Assembly (NCBI GenBank): GCA_947000775.1
Contig: CAMQGK010000110.1
Location: forward strand, 23,781,501-23,845,500
Length of the DNA: 64,000 nt
Reading direction: 5' to 3'
Source: Pterois miles
Taxonomy: Eukaryota > Chordata > Actinopteri > Perciformes > Scorpaenidae
Position numbers and translations under genes: made by a program. Below the pieces are notes generated by a model. It was not told the origin of the DNA, searched no databases, and saw only the letters and a program-made list of their open reading frames with translations. Positions 1 through 16,100 of the stretch are shown piece after piece. The stretch's first letter is position 1, and every line of letters starts with the position of its first letter.

Positions 1-905
1 ATCAGAAAAAATTTCGACATACCATGCCGTTTTTCTTGTAAAATTTTTTAACATTTCACGAAATGACTTTTGTTCACCATAGAATCTTTCTACATGCTAT
101 AATACGACCGTTTTCATGATTTTTTTTCAACATCCAGAAAATTTGACGTTTTCGTCAAAAAATTTCGACATACTATACTGTGCCGTTTTTACTGTAAAAT
201 TTTCCAGCATTTCACGAAATGACTTTTTTCACCATATAATCATTCTACATGCTATAATACGACTGTTTTCATGATTTTTTCGACATCCAGAAAATTTGAC
301 GTTTTCGTCAAAAAATTTCGACATACTATACAATGTTTTTTTTTTGTAAAATTTTCCTACATTTCACGAAATGCTTTTTCTCACCATAGAATCATTCCAC
401 ATGCTATAATACGACCGTTTTCATGTTTTTTTTTTTTGACATCCAGAAAATTTGACATTTTCGTCAAAAAATTTCGACATACTATACTATGGCGTTTTTT
501 TTGTAAAATTTTCCAACATTTCACAATATTACTTTTAATTACCATAGAATCATTCTACATGCTATTAAATGACCGTTTTCATGATTTTTTTTCGACATAA
601 AGAAAATTTTATGTGTTCGTCAAAAAATTTCGACATACTATGGCTTTTTTTGTAAAATTTTCCAACATTTCACAAAATGCTTTTCTCACCATAGAATGAT
701 TTTACATGCTATATTACGACAGTTTTCATGATTTTTTTGACATCAAAAAATTTGACAATTTCGTCGAAAAATTTCACATCTTCTTGGCGTTTTTTTGTAA
801 AATTTTCCAACATTTCACGAAATTACTATTTATCACCATAGAATCATTCTACATGCTATAAAACGACTGTTTTCATGATTTTTTTTGACATCCAGAAAAT
901 TTGAC

Positions 906-3900
906 GTTTTCATCGAAAAATTTCGAGATACTATACTATGGCGTTTTTTTTGTAAAATTTTCCAACATTTCACGAAATCAATTTTTATTACCATAGAATC
1001 ATTCTACATGCTATAAAATGACCGTTTTCATGATTTTTTTCAACATCCAGAAAATTTGAAGTGTTCGTCAAAAAATTTCGACATACTATACTATGGCGTT
1101 TTTTTTGTAAAATTTTCCAACATTTCACGAAATGCTTTTTCTCACCACAAAATGATTCTACATGCTATAATAGAACCGTTTTTATGTTTTTTTTGAACAT
1201 CCAGAAAATTTGACATTTTCGTCAAAAAATTTCGACATACTATACTATGACTTTTTTTGTAAAATTTTCCAACATTTCACGAAATTACTTTTTATCACCA
1301 TAGAATGATTCTACATGCTATAATACGACCATTTTCATGATTTTTTTCAACATCCAGAAAATCTGACGTTTTCGTCAAAAAATTTCGACATACTATACTA
1401 TGGCGTTTTTTTTGTAAAATTTTCCAACATTTCACGAAATCAATTTTTATTACGATAGAATCATTCTGCATGCTATAAAATGACCGTTCTCATGATTTTT
1501 TTTGACATCCAGAAAATCTGACGTTTTCGTCAAAAATTTGACATACTATACTATGGCGTTTTTTTTGTAAAATTTTCCAACATTTCACGAAATCAATTTT
1601 TATTACCATAGAATCATTCTACATGCTATAAAATGACCGTTTTCATGATTTTTTTCGACATCCAGAAAATTTGAAGTGTTCGTCAAAAAATTTCGACATA
1701 CTATACTATGGCTTTTTTTGTAAAATTTTCCAACATTTCACGAAATGCTTTTTCTCACCATAGAATGATTCTACATGCTATAATACGACCGTTTTTATGT
1801 TTTTTTGAACATACAGAAAATTTGACATTTTCATTGAAAAATTTCGACATACTATACTATGACTTTTTTTGTAAAATTTTCCAACATTTCACGAAATTGC
1901 TATTTCTCACCATAGAATCATTCTACATGCTATAAAACGACTGTTTTCATGATTTTTTTTGACATCCAGAAAATTTGACGTTTTCGTCAAAAAATTTCAA
2001 CATACTATACTATGGATTTTTTTTTGTAAAATTTTCCAACATTTCACGAAATTACTTTTTATTACAATAGAATCATTCTACATGCTATAAAATGACCGTT
2101 TTCATGATTTTTTTCGACATCCAGAAAATCTGACGTTTTCGTCAAAAAATTTCGACATACTATACTATGGCTTTTTTTGTAAAATTTTCCAACATTTCAC
2201 GAAATTACTTTTTATCACCATAGAATGATTCTACATGCTATAATACGACCGTTTTCATGATTTTTTTCAACATCCAGAAAATCTGACGTTTTCGTCAAAA
2301 AATTTCGACATACTATACTATGGAGTTTTTTTTGTAAAATTTTCCAACATTTCACAAAATTACTTTTAATTACCATAGAATCATTCTGCATGCTATAAAA
2401 TGACCGTTTTCATGATTTTTTTTCGACATCAAGAAAATCTTATGTGTTCGTTAAAAAATTTCGACATACTATGGCTTTTTTTGTAAAATTTTCCAACATT
2501 TCACAAAATGCTTTTTCTCACCATAGAATGATTTTACATGCTATATTACGACCGTTTTTATGATTTTTTTGACATCCAGAAAATTTGACAATTTTCATTG
2601 AAAAATTTCAACATACTATACTATGACGTTTTTTTTTTTGTAAAATTTTCCAACATTTCACGAAATTACTATTTATCACCATAGAATCATTCTACATGCT
2701 ATAAAACGACTGTTTTCATGATTTTTTTTGACATCCAGAAAATTTGACGTTTTCATCGAAAAATTTCGAGATACTATACTATGGCGTTTTTTTTGTAAAA
2801 TTTTCCAACATTTCACGAAATCACTTTTTATTACCATAGAATCATTCTACATGCTATAAAATGACCGTTTTCATGATTTTTTTCAACATCCAGAAAATTT
2901 GAAGTGTTCGTCAAAAAATTTCGACATACTATACTATGGCGTTTTTTTTGTAAAATTTTCCAACATTTCACGAAATGCTTTTTCTCACCACAAAATGATT
3001 CTACATGCTATAATAGAACCGTTTTTATGTTTTTTTTGAACATCCAGAAAATTTGACATTTTCGTCAAAAAATTTCGACATACTATACTATGACTTTTTT
3101 TGTAAAATTTTCCAACATTTCACGAAATTACTTTTTATCACCATAGAATGATTCTACATGCTATAATACGACCATTTTCATGATTTTTTTCAACATCCAG
3201 AAAATCTGACGTTTTCGTCAAAAAATTTCGACATACTATACTATGGCGTTTTTTTTGTAAAATTTTCCAACATTTCACGAAATCAATTTTTATTACGATA
3301 GAATCATTCTGCATGCTATAAAATGACCGTTCTCATGATTTTTTTTGACATCCAGAAAATCTGACGTTTTCGTCGAAAAATTTCGACATACTATACTATG
3401 GCGTTTTTTTTGTAAAATTTTCCAACATTTCACGAAATCAATTTTTATTACCATAGAATCATTCTACATGCTATAAAATGACCGTTTTCATGATTTTTTT
3501 CGACATCCAGAAAATTTGAAGTGTTCGTCAAAAAATTTCGACATACTATACTATGGCTTTTTTTGTAAAATTTTCCAACATTTCACGAAATGCTTTTTCT
3601 CACCATAGAATGATTCTACATGCTATAATACGACCGTTTTTATGTTTTTTTGAACATACAGAAAATTTGACATTTTCATTGAAAAATTTCGACATACTAT
3701 ACTATGACTTTTTTTGTAAAATTTTCCAACATTTCACGAAATTACTATTTATCACCATAGAATCATTCTACATGCTATAAAACGACTGTTTTCATGATTT
3801 TTTTTGACATCCAGAAAATTTGACGTTTTCGTCAAAAAATTTCGACATACTATACTATGGATTTTTTTTTGTAAAATTTTCCAACATTTCACGAAATTAC

Positions 3901-4160
3901 TTTTTATTACAATAGAATCATTCTACATGCTATAAAATGACCGTTTTCATGATTTTTTTCGACATCCAGAAAATCTGACGTTTTCGTCAAAAAATTTCGA
4001 CATACTATACTATGGCTTTTTTTGTAAAATTTTCCAACATTTCACGAAATTACTTTTTATCACCATAGAATGATTCTACATGCTATAATACGACCGTTTT
4101 CATGATTTTTTTCAACATCCAGAAAATCTGACGTTTTCGTCAAAAAATTTCGACATACTA
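906..4160. repeat. Higher-order repeat, ~1.84-kb block duplicated in tandem
   Basis: Rare variants recur in the same order about 1,843-1,845 bp apart, which is 12 monomers. The variant tcgagatactat occurs near 925 and again near 2768. The caccacaaaatgattc variant near 1144 returns near 2987, the tattacgatagaatc variant near 1450 returns near 3294, and the frame opening at 1708 returns at 3553. The two blocks are almost identical, so they arose by duplication of a 12-monomer segment rather than monomer by monomer. Confidence 0.85.
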
Positions 4161-7100
4161 TACTATGGAGTTTTTTTTGTATAATTTTCCAACAATTCAC
4201 GAAATGCTTTTTCTCACCACAAAATGATTCTACATGCTATAATAGAACCGTTTTTATGTTTTTTTTGAACATCCAGAAAATTTGACATTTTCATCGAAAA
4301 ATTTCGACATACTATACTATGTCTTTTTTTGTAAAATTTTCCAACATTTCACGAAATGCTTTTTCTCACCATACAATGATTCTACATGCTATAAAACGAC
4401 CGTTTTCATGATTATTTTTGACATCCAGAAAATTTGACGTGTTCGTCAAAAAATTTCGACATACTATACTATGGCGTTTTTTTTGTAAAATTTTCCAACA
4501 TTTCACGAAATTACTTTTTATTACCATAGAATCATTCTGCATGCTATAAAATGACCGTTCTTATGATTTTTTTTGACATCCAGAAAATCTGACGTTTTCG
4601 TTAAAAAATTTCGACATACTATACTATGGCGTTTTTTTTGTAAAATTTTCCAACATTTCACGAAATCAATTTTTATTACCATAGAATCATTCTACATGCT
4701 ATAAAATGACCGTTTTCATGATTTTTTTCGACATCCAGAAAATTTTATGTGTTCGTCAAAAAATTTCGACATACTATGGCTTTTTTTGTAAAATTTTCCA
4801 ACATTTCAAGAAATGCTTTTCTCACCATAGAATGATTTTACATGCTATATTACGACAGTTTTCATGATTTTTTTCGACATCCAAAAAATTTGACAATTTC
4901 GTCAAAAAATTTAGACATACTATACTATGGCTTTTTTTGTAAAATTTTCCAACAGTTCACGAAATGCTTTTTCTCACCATACAATGATTCTACATGCTAT
5001 AAAACGACCGTTTTCATGATTATTTTTGACATCCAGAAAATTTGACGTGTTCGTCAAAAAATTTCGACATACTATTATATGGCGTTTTTTTTGTAAAATT
5101 TTCCAACATTTCACGAAATGCTTTTTCTCACCACAAAATGATTCTACATGCTATAATAGAACCGTTTTTATGTTTTTTTTGAACATCCAGAAAATTTGAC
5201 ATTTTCATCGAAAAATTTCGACATACTATACTATGTCTTTTTTTGTAAAATTTTCCAACATTTCACGAAATGCTTTTTCTCACCATAGAATGATTCTACA
5301 TGCTATAAAACGACCGTTTTCATGATTATTTTTGACATCCAGAAAATTTGACGTGTTCGTCAAAAAATTTCGACATACTATAGTATGGCTTTTTTTGTAA
5401 AATTTTCCAACATTTCACGAAATGACTTTTTTTCACCAAAGGATGATTGTACATGCTATAATAGAACCGTTTTTATGTTTTTTTGCACATCCAGAAAATT
5501 TGATATTTTCATCGAAAAATTACGAGATACTATACTATGACTTTTTTTGTAAAATTTTTCAACATTTCACGAAATTACTTTTTATCACCATAGAATGATT
5601 CTACATGATATAATACGACCAATTTCATGATTTTTTTCAACATCCAGAAAATCTGACGTTTTCGTCAAAAAATTTCGACATACTATACTATGGCGTTTTT
5701 TTTGTAAAATTTTCCAACATTTCACGAAATCAATTTTTATTACCATAGAATCATTCTACATGCTATAAAATGACCGTTTTCATGATTTTTTTCGACATCC
5801 AGAAAATTTGAAGTGTTCGTCAAAAAATTTCGACATACTATACTATGGCTTTTTTTGTAAAATTTACCAACATTTCACGAAATGCTTTTTCTCACCATAG
5901 AATGATTCTACATGCTATAATACGACCGTTTTTATGTTTTTTTGAACATACAGAAAATTTGACATTTTCATTGAAAAATTTCGACATACTATACTATGAC
6001 TTTTTTTGTAAAATTTTCCAACATTTCACGAAATTACTATTTATCACCATAGAATCATTCTACATGCTATAAAACGACTGTTTTCATGATTTTTTTTGAC
6101 ATCCAGAAAATTTGACGTTTTCGTCAAAAAATTTCGACATACTATACTATGGCGTTTTTTTGTAAAATTTTCCAACATTTCACGAAATTACTTTTTATTA
6201 CAATAGAATCATTCTACATGCTATAAAATGACCGTTTTCATGATTTTTTTCGACATCCAGAAAATCTGACGTTTTCGTCAAAAAATTTCGACATACTATA
6301 CTATGGCGTTTTTTTTGTATAATTTTCCAACATTTCACGAAATGCTTTTTCTCACCACAAAATGATTCTACATGCTATAATAGAACTGTTTTTATGTTTT
6401 TTTTGAACATCCAGAAAATTTGACATTTTCATCGAAAAATTTCGACATACTATACTATGACTTTTTTTGTAAAATTTTCCAACATTTCACGAAATTACTA
6501 TTTATCACCATAGAATCATTCTACATGCTATAAAACGACTGTTTTCATGATATTTTTTGACATCCAGAAAATTTGACGTTTTCGTCAAAAAAATTTCGAC
6601 ATACTATACTATGTCTTTTTTTGTAAAATTTTCCAACATTTCAGGAAATGCTTTTTCTCACCATAGAATGATTCTACATGCTATAAAACGACCGTTTTCA
6701 TGATTATTTTCAACATCCAGAAAATCTGACGTTTTTGTCAAAAAATTTCGACATACTATACTATGGCGTTTTTTTTTGTAAAATTTTCCAACATTTCACG
6801 AAATTACTTTTTATTACCATAGAATCATTCTGCATGCTATGAAATGACCGTTCTCATGATTTTTTTTTGACATCCAGAAAATCTGACGTTTTCGTCAAAA
6901 AATTTCGACATACTATACTATGGCGTTTTTTTTGTAAAATTTTCCAACATTTCACGAAATCAATTTTTATTACCATAGAATCATTCTACATGCTATAAAA
7001 TGACCGTTTTCATGATTTTTTTCGACATCCAGAAAATTTGAAGTGTTCGTCAAAAAATTTCGACATACTATACTATGGCTTTTTTTGTAAAATTTACCAA

Positions 7101-10100
7101 CATTTCACGAAATGCTTTTTCTCACCATAGAATGATTCTACATGCTATAATACGACCGTTTTTATGTTTTTTTTGAACATACAGAAAATTTGACATTTTC
7201 ATTGAAAAATTTCGACATACTATACTATGACTATTTTTGTAAAATTTTCCAACATTTCACGAAATTACTATTTATCACCATAGAATCATTCTACATGCTA
7301 TAAAACGACTGTTTTCATGATTTTTTTTGACATCCAGAAAATCTGACGTTTTCGTCAAAAAATTTCGACATACTATACTATGGCGTTTTTTTTGTAAAAT
7401 TTTCCAACATTTCACGAAATTACTTTTTATTACAATAGAATCATTCTACATGCTATAAAATGACCGTTTTCATTATTTTTTTCGACATCCAGAAAATCTG
7501 ACGTTTTCGTCAAAAAATTTCGACATACTATACTATGGCTTTTTTTGTAAAATTTTCCAACATTTCACGAAATTACTTTTTATCACCAAAGGATGATTGT
7601 ACATGCTATAATAGAACCGTTTTCATGATTTTTTTCAACATCCAGAAAATCTGACGTTTTCGTCAAAAAATTTCGACATACTATACTATGGCTTTTTTTG
7701 TAAAATTTTCCAACATTTCACGAAATGCTTTTTCTCACCATAGAATGATTCTACATGCTATAAAACGACCGTTTTCATGATTATTTTTGACATCCAGAAA
7801 ATTTGACGTGTTCGTCAAAAAATTTCGACATACTATAGTATGGCTTTTTTTTGTAAAATTTTCCAACATTTCACGAAATGACTTTTTTTCACCATAGAAT
7901 GATTCTACATGCTATAATAGAACCGTTTTCATGATTTTTTTGAACATCTAGAAAATTTGACATTTTCGTCAAAAAATTTCGACATACTATACTATGGCGT
8001 TTTTTTTGTAAAATTTTCCAACATTTCACGAAATGCTTTTTCTCACCACAAAATGATTCTACATGCTATAATAGAACCGTTTTTATGTTTTTTTTGAACA
8101 TCAAGAAAATTTGACATTTTCATCGAAAAATTTCGACATACTATACTATGGCGTTTTTTTTTGTAAAATTTTCCAACATTTCACGAAATCAATTTTTATT
8201 ACCATAGAATCATTCTACATGCTATAAAATGACCATTTTCATGATTTTTTTCGACATCCAGAAAATTTGAAGTGTTCGTCAAAAAATTTCGACATACTAT
8301 ACTATGGCTTTTTTTGTAAAATTTTCCAACATTTCACGAAATGCTTTTTCTCACCATAGAATGATTCTACATGCTATAATACGACCGTTTTTATGTTTTT
8401 TTTGAACATCCAGAAAATTTGACATTTTCATTGAAAAATTTCGACATACTATACTATGACTTTTTTTGTAAAATTTTCCAACATTTCACGAAATTACTAT
8501 TTATCACCATAGAATCATTCTACATGCTATAAAACGACTGTTTTCATGATTTTTTTTGACATCCAGAAAATCTGACGTTTTCGTCAAAAAATTTCGACAT
8601 ACTATACTATGGCGTTTTTTTTGTAAAATTTTCCAACATTTCACGAAATTACTTTTTATTACAATAGAATCATTCTACATGCTATAAAATGACCGTTTTC
8701 ATTATTTTTTTCGACATCCAGAAAATCTGACGTTTTCGTCAAAAAATTTCGACATACTATACTATGGCTTTTTTTGTAAAATTTTCCAACATTTCACGAA
8801 ATTACTTTTTATCACCAAAGGATGATTGTACATGCTATAATAGAACCGTTTTCATGATTTTTTTCAACATCCAGAAAATCTGACGTTTTCGTCAAAAAAT
8901 TTCGACATACTATACTATGGCTTTTTTTGTAAAATTTTCCAACATTTCACGAAATGCTTTTTCTCACCATAGAATGATTCTACATGCTATAAAACGACCG
9001 TTTTCATGATTATTTTTGACATCCAGAAAATTTGACGTGTTCGTCAAAAAATTTCGACATACTATAGTATGGCTTTTTTTGTAAAATTTTCCAACATTTC
9101 ACGAAATGACTTTTTTTTCACCAAAGGATGATTGTACATGCTATAATAGAACCGTTTTCATGATTTTTTTGAACATCTAGAAAATTTGACATTTTCATCG
9201 AAAAATTTCGACATACTATACTATGGCGTTTTTTTTGTAAAATTTTCCAACATTTCACGAAATTACTATTTATCACCATAGAATCATTCTACATGCTATA
9301 AAACGACTGTTTTCATGATTTTTTTTGACATCCAGAAAATTTGACGTTTTCGTCAAAAAATTTCGACATACTATACTATGGCGTTTTTTTTGTAAAATTT
9401 TCCAACATTTCACGAAATTACTTTTTATTACAATAGAATCATTCTACATGCTATAAAATGACCGTTTTCATGATTTTTTTCGACATCCAGAAAATCTGAC
9501 GTTTTCTTCAAAAAATTTCGACATACTATACTATGGCTTTTTTTGTAAAATTTTCCAACATTTCACGAAATTACTTTTTATCACCATAGAATGATTCTAC
9601 ATGCTATAATACGACCGTTTTCATGATTTTTTTCAACATCCAGAAAATCTGACGTTTTCGTCAAAAAATTTCGACATACTATACTATGGCGTTTTTTTTG
9701 TAAAATTTTCCAACATTTCACGAAATGCTTTTTCTCACCACAAAATGATTCTACATGCTATAATAGAACCGTTTTTATGTTTTTTTTGAACATCCAGAAA
9801 ATTTGACATTTTCATCGAAAAATTTCGACATACTATACTATGGCGTTTTTTTTGTAAAATTTTCCAACATTTCACGAAATCAATTTTTATTACCATAGAA
9901 TCATTCTACATGCTATAAAATGACCGTTTTCATGATTTTTTTCGACATCCAGAAAATTTGAAGTGTTCGTCAAAAAATTTCGACATACTATACTATGGCT
10001 TTTTTTGTAAAATTTTCCAACATTTCACGAAATGCTTTTTCTCACCATAGAATGATTCTACATGCTATAATACGACCGTTTTTATGTTTTTTTGAACATC

Positions 10101-13100
10101 CAGAAAATTTGACATTTTCATTGAAAAATTTCAACATACTATACCATGACTTTTTTTGTAAAATTTTCCAACATTTCACGAAATTACTATTTATCACCAT
10201 AGAATCATTCTACATGCTATAAAACGACTGTTTTCATGATTTTTTTTGACATCCAGAAAATTTGACGTTTTCGTCAAAAAATTTCGACATACTATACTAT
10301 GGCGTTTTTTTTGTAAAATTTTCCAACATTTCACGAAATTACTTTTTATTACCATAGAATCATTCTGCATGCTATAAAATGACCGTTCTCATGATTTTTT
10401 TTGACATCCAGAAAATCTGACGTTTTCGTCGAAAAATTTCGACATACTATACTATGGCGTTTTTTTTGTAAAATTTTCCGACATTTCACGAAATCAATTT
10501 TTATTACCATAGAATCATTCTACATGCTATAAAATGACCGTTTTCATGATTTTTTTCGACATCCAGAAAATTTGAAGTGTTCGTCAAAAAATTTCGACAT
10601 ACTATACTATGGCTTTTTTTGTAAAATTTTCCAACATTTCATGAAATGCTTTTTCTCACCATAGAATGATTCTACATGCTATAATACGACCGTTTTTATG
10701 TTTTTTTGAACATACAGAAAATTTGACATTTTCATTGAAAAATTTCGACATACTATACTATGACTTTTTTTCTAAAATTTTCCAACATTTCACGAAATTA
10801 CTATTTATCACCATAGAATCATTCTACATGCTATAAAACGACTGTTTTCATGATTTTTTTTGACATCCAGAAAATTTGACGCTTTCGTCAAAAAATTTCG
10901 ACATACTATACTATGGCGTTTTTTTTTGTAAAATTTTCCAACATTTCACGAAATTACTTTTTATTACAATAGAATCATTCTACATGCTATAAAATGACCG
11001 TTTTCATGATTTTTTTCGACATCCAGAAAATCTGACGTTTTCGTCAAAAAATTTCGACATACTATACTATGGCTTTTTTTGTAAAATTTTCCAACATTTC
11101 ACGAAATTACTTTTTATCACCATAGAATGATTCTACATGCTATAATACGACCGTTTTCATGATTTTTTTTCAACATCCAGAAAATCTGACGTTTTCGTCA
11201 AAAAATTTCGACATACTATACTATGGCGTTTTTTTTGTAAAATTTTCCAACATTTCACGAAATGCTTTTTCTCACCACAAAATGATTCTACATGCTATAA
11301 TAGAACCGTTTTTATGTTTTTTTTGAACATCCAGAAAATTTGACATTTTCATCGAAAAATTTCGACATACTATACTATGGCGTTTTTTTTTGTAAAATTT
11401 TCCAACATTTCACGAAATCAATTTTTATTACCATAGAATCATTCTACATGCTATAAAATGACCGTTTTCATGATTTTTTTCGACATCCAGAAAATTTGAA
11501 GTGTTCGTCAAAAAATTTCGACATACTATACTATGGCTTTTTTTGTAAAATTTTCCAACATTTCATGAAATGTTTTTTCTCACCATAGAATGATTCTACA
11601 TGCTATAATACGACCGTTTTTATGTTTTTTTGAACATACAGAAAATTTGACATTTTCATTGAAAAATTTCGACATACTATACTATGACTTTTTTTGTAAA
11701 ATTTTCCAACATTTCACGAAATTACTATTTATCACCATAGAATCATTCTACATGCTATAAAACGACTGTTTTCATGATTTTTTTTGACATCCAGAAAATT
11801 TGACGTTTTCGTCAAAAAATTTCGACATACTATACTATGGATTTTTTTTTGTAAAATTTTCCAACATTTCACGAAATTACTTTTTATTACAATAGAATCA
11901 TTCTACATGCTATAAAATGACCGTTTTCATGATTTTTTTCGACATCCAGAAAACCTGACGTTTTCGTCAAAAAATTTCGACATACTTACTATGGCTTTTT
12001 TTGTAAAATTTTCCAACATTTCACGAAATTACTTTTTATCACCATAGAATGATTCTACATGCTATAATACGACCGTTTTCATGATTTTTTTCAACATCCA
12101 GAAAATCTGACGTTTTCGTCAAAAAATTTCGACATACTATACTATGGCGTTTTTTTTGTAAAATTTTCCAACATTTCACGAAATGCTTTTTCTCACCACA
12201 AAATGATTCTACATGCTATAATAGAACCGTTTTTATGTTTTTTTTGAACATCCAGAAAATTTGACATATTCATCGAAAAATTTCGACATACTATACTATG
12301 GCGTTTTTTTTGTAAAATTTTCCAACATTTCACGAAATCAATTTTTATTACCATAGAATCATTCTACATGCTATAAAATGACCGTTTTCATGATTTTTTT
12401 CGACATCCAGAAAATTTGAAGTGTTCGTCAAAAAATTTCGACATACTATACTATGGCTTTTTTTGTAAAATTTTCCAACATTTCACGAAATGCTTTTCTC
12501 ACCATAGAATGATTCTACATGCTATAATACGACCGTTTTTATGTTTTTTTGAACATACAGAAAATTTGACATTTTCATTGAAAAATTTCGACATACTATA
12601 CTATGGCTTTTTTTGTAAAATTTTCCAACATTTCACGAAATTACTATTTATCACCATAGAATCATTCTACATGCTATAAAACGACTGTTTTCATGATTTT
12701 TTTTGACATCCAGAAAATTTGACGTTTTCGTCAAAAAATTTCGACATACTATACTATGGCTTTTTTTTTTTGTAAAATTTTCCAACATTTCACAAAATTA
12801 CTTTTTATTACAATAGAATCATTCTACATGCTATAAAATGACCGTTTTCATGATTTTTTTCGACATCCAGAAAATCTGACGTTTTCGTCAAAAAATTTCG
12901 ACATACTATACTATGGCTTTTTTTGTAAAATTTTCCAACATTTCATGAAATTACTTTTTATCACCATAGAATGATTCTACATGCTATAATACGACCGTTT
13001 TCATGATTTTTTTCAACATCCAGACAATCTGACGTTTTCGTCAAAAAATTTCGACATACTATAGTATGGCTTTTTTTGTAAAATTTTCCAACATTTCACG

Positions 13101-16100
13101 AAATGACTTTTTTTCACCAAAGGATGATTGTACATGCTATAATAGAACCGTTTTCATGATTTTTTTCAACATCCAGAAAATCTGACGTTTTCGTCAAAAA
13201 ATTTCGACATACTATACTATGGCTTTTTTTGTAAAATTTTCCAACATTTCACGAAATGCTTTTTCTCACCATAGAATGATTCTACATGCTATAAAACGAC
13301 CGTTTTCATGATTATTTTTGACATCCAGAAAATTTGACGTGTTCGTCAAAAAATTTCGACATACTATAGTATGGCTTTTTTTGTAAAATTTTCCAACATT
13401 TCACGAAATGACTTTTTTTCACCAAAGGATGATTGTACATGCTATAATAGAACCGTTTTCATGATTTTTTTGAACATCTAGAAAATTTGACATTTTCATC
13501 GAAAAATTTCGACATACTATACTATGGCGTTTTTTTTGTAAAATTTTCCAACATTTCACGAAATTACTATTTATCACCATAGAATCATTCTACATGCTAT
13601 AAAACGACTGTTTTCATGATTTTTTTTGACATCCAGAAAATTTGACGTTTTCGTCAAAAAATTTCGACATACTATACTATGGCGTTTTTTTTGTAAAATT
13701 TTCCAACATTTCACGAAATTACTTTTTATTACAATAGAATCATTCTACATGCTATAAAATGACCGTTTTCATGATTTTTTTTCGACATCCAGAAAATCTG
13801 ACGTTTTCGTCAAAAAATTTCGACATACTATACTATAGCTTTTTTTGTAAAATTTTCCAACATTTCACGAAATTACTTTTTATCACCATAGAATGATTCT
13901 ACATGCTATAATACGACCGTTTTCATGATTTTTTTCAACATCCAGAAAATCTGACGTTTTCGTCAAAAAATTTCGACATACTATACTATGGCTTTTTTTG
14001 TAAAATTTTCCAACATTTCACGAAATGCTTTTTCTCACCATAGAATGATTCTACATGCTATAATACGACCGTTTTTATGTTTTTTTGAACATCCAGAAAA
14101 TTTGACATTTTCATTGAAAAATTTCGACATACTATACTATGACTTTTTTTGTAAAATTTTCCAACATTTCACGAAATTACTATTTATCACCATAGAATCA
14201 TTCTACATGCTATAAAACGACTGTTTTCATGATTTTTTTTGACATCCAGAAAATTTGACGTTTTCGTCAAAAAATTTCGACATACTATACTATGGCGTTT
14301 TTTTTTGTAAAATTTTCCAACATTTCACGAAATTAATTTTTATTACAATAGAATCATTCTACATGCTATAAAATGACCGTTTTCATGATTTTTTTCGACA
14401 TCCAGAAAATCTGACGTTTTCGTCAAAAAATTTCGACATACTATACTATGGCTTTTTTTGTAAAATTTTCCAACATTTCACGAAATTACTTTTTATCACC
14501 ATAGAATGATTCTACATGCTATAATACGACCGTTTTCATGATTTTTTTCAACATCCAGAAAATCTGACGTTTTCGTCAAAAAATTTCGACATACTATACT
14601 ATGGCGTTTTTTTTTGTAAAATTTTCCAACATTTCACGAAATGCTTTTTCTCACCACAAAATGATTCTACATGCTATAATAGAACCGTTTTTATGTTTTT
14701 TTTGAACATCCAGAAAATTTGACATTTTCATCGAAAAATTTCGACATACTATACTATGGCGTTTTTTTTGTAAAATTTTCCAACATTTCACGAAATCAAT
14801 TTTTATTACCATAGAATCATTCTACATGCTATAAAATGACCGTTTTCATGATTTTTTTCGACATCCAGAAAATTTGAAGTGTTCGTCAAAAAATTTCGAC
14901 ATACTATACTATGGCTTTTTTTTGTAAAATTTTCCAACATTTCACGAAATGCTTTTTCTCACCATAGAATGATTCTACATGCTATAATACGACCGTTTTT
15001 ATGTTTTTTTGAACATCCAGAAAATTTGACATTTTCATTGAAAAATTTCGACATACTATACTATGGCTTTTTTTTGTAAAATTTTCCAACATTTCACGAA
15101 ATTACTTTTTATCACCATAGAATGATTCTACATGCTATAATACGACCGTTTTCATGATTTTTTTCAACATCCAGACAATCTGACGTTTTCGTCAAAAAAT
15201 TTCGACATACTATACTATGTCTTTTTTTGTAGAATTTTCCAACATTTCACGAAATGCTTTTTCTCACCATAGAATGATTCTACATGCTATAAAACGACCG
15301 TTTTCATGATTATTTTTGACATCCAGAAAATTTGACGTGTTCGTCAAAAAATGTCGACATACTATAGTATGGCTTTTTTTGTAAAATTTTCCAACATTTC
15401 ACGAAATGACTTTTTTTCACCAAAGGATGATTGTACATGCTATAATAGAACCGTTTTCATGATTTTTTTTGAACATCTAGAAAATTTGACATTTTCATCG
15501 AAAAATTTCGACATACTATACTATGGCGTTTTTTTTGTAAAATTTTCCAACATTTCACGAAATTACTATTTATCACCATAGAATCATTCTACATGCTATA
15601 AAACGACTGTTTTCATGATTTTTTTTGACATCCAGAAAATTTGACGTTTTCGTCAAAAAATTTCGACATACTATACTATGGCGTTTTTTTTGTAAAATTT
15701 TCCAACATTTCACGAAATTACTTTTTATTACAATAGAATCATTCTACATGCTATAAAATGACCGTTTTCATGATTTTTTTCGACATCCAGAAAATCTGAC
15801 GTTTTCGTCAAAAAATTTCGACATACTATACTATGGCTTTTTTTGTAAAATTTTCCAACATTTCACGAAATTACTTTTTATCACCATAGAATGATTCTAC
15901 ATGCTATAATACGACCGTTTTCATGATTTTTTTCAACATCCAGAAAATCTGACGTTTTCGTCAAAAAATTTCGACATACTATACTATGGCGTTTTTTTTT
16001 GTAAAATTTTCCAACATTTCACGAAATGCTTTTTCTCACCACAAAATGATTCTACATGCTATAATAGAACCGTTTTTATGTTTTTTTTGAACATCCAGAA

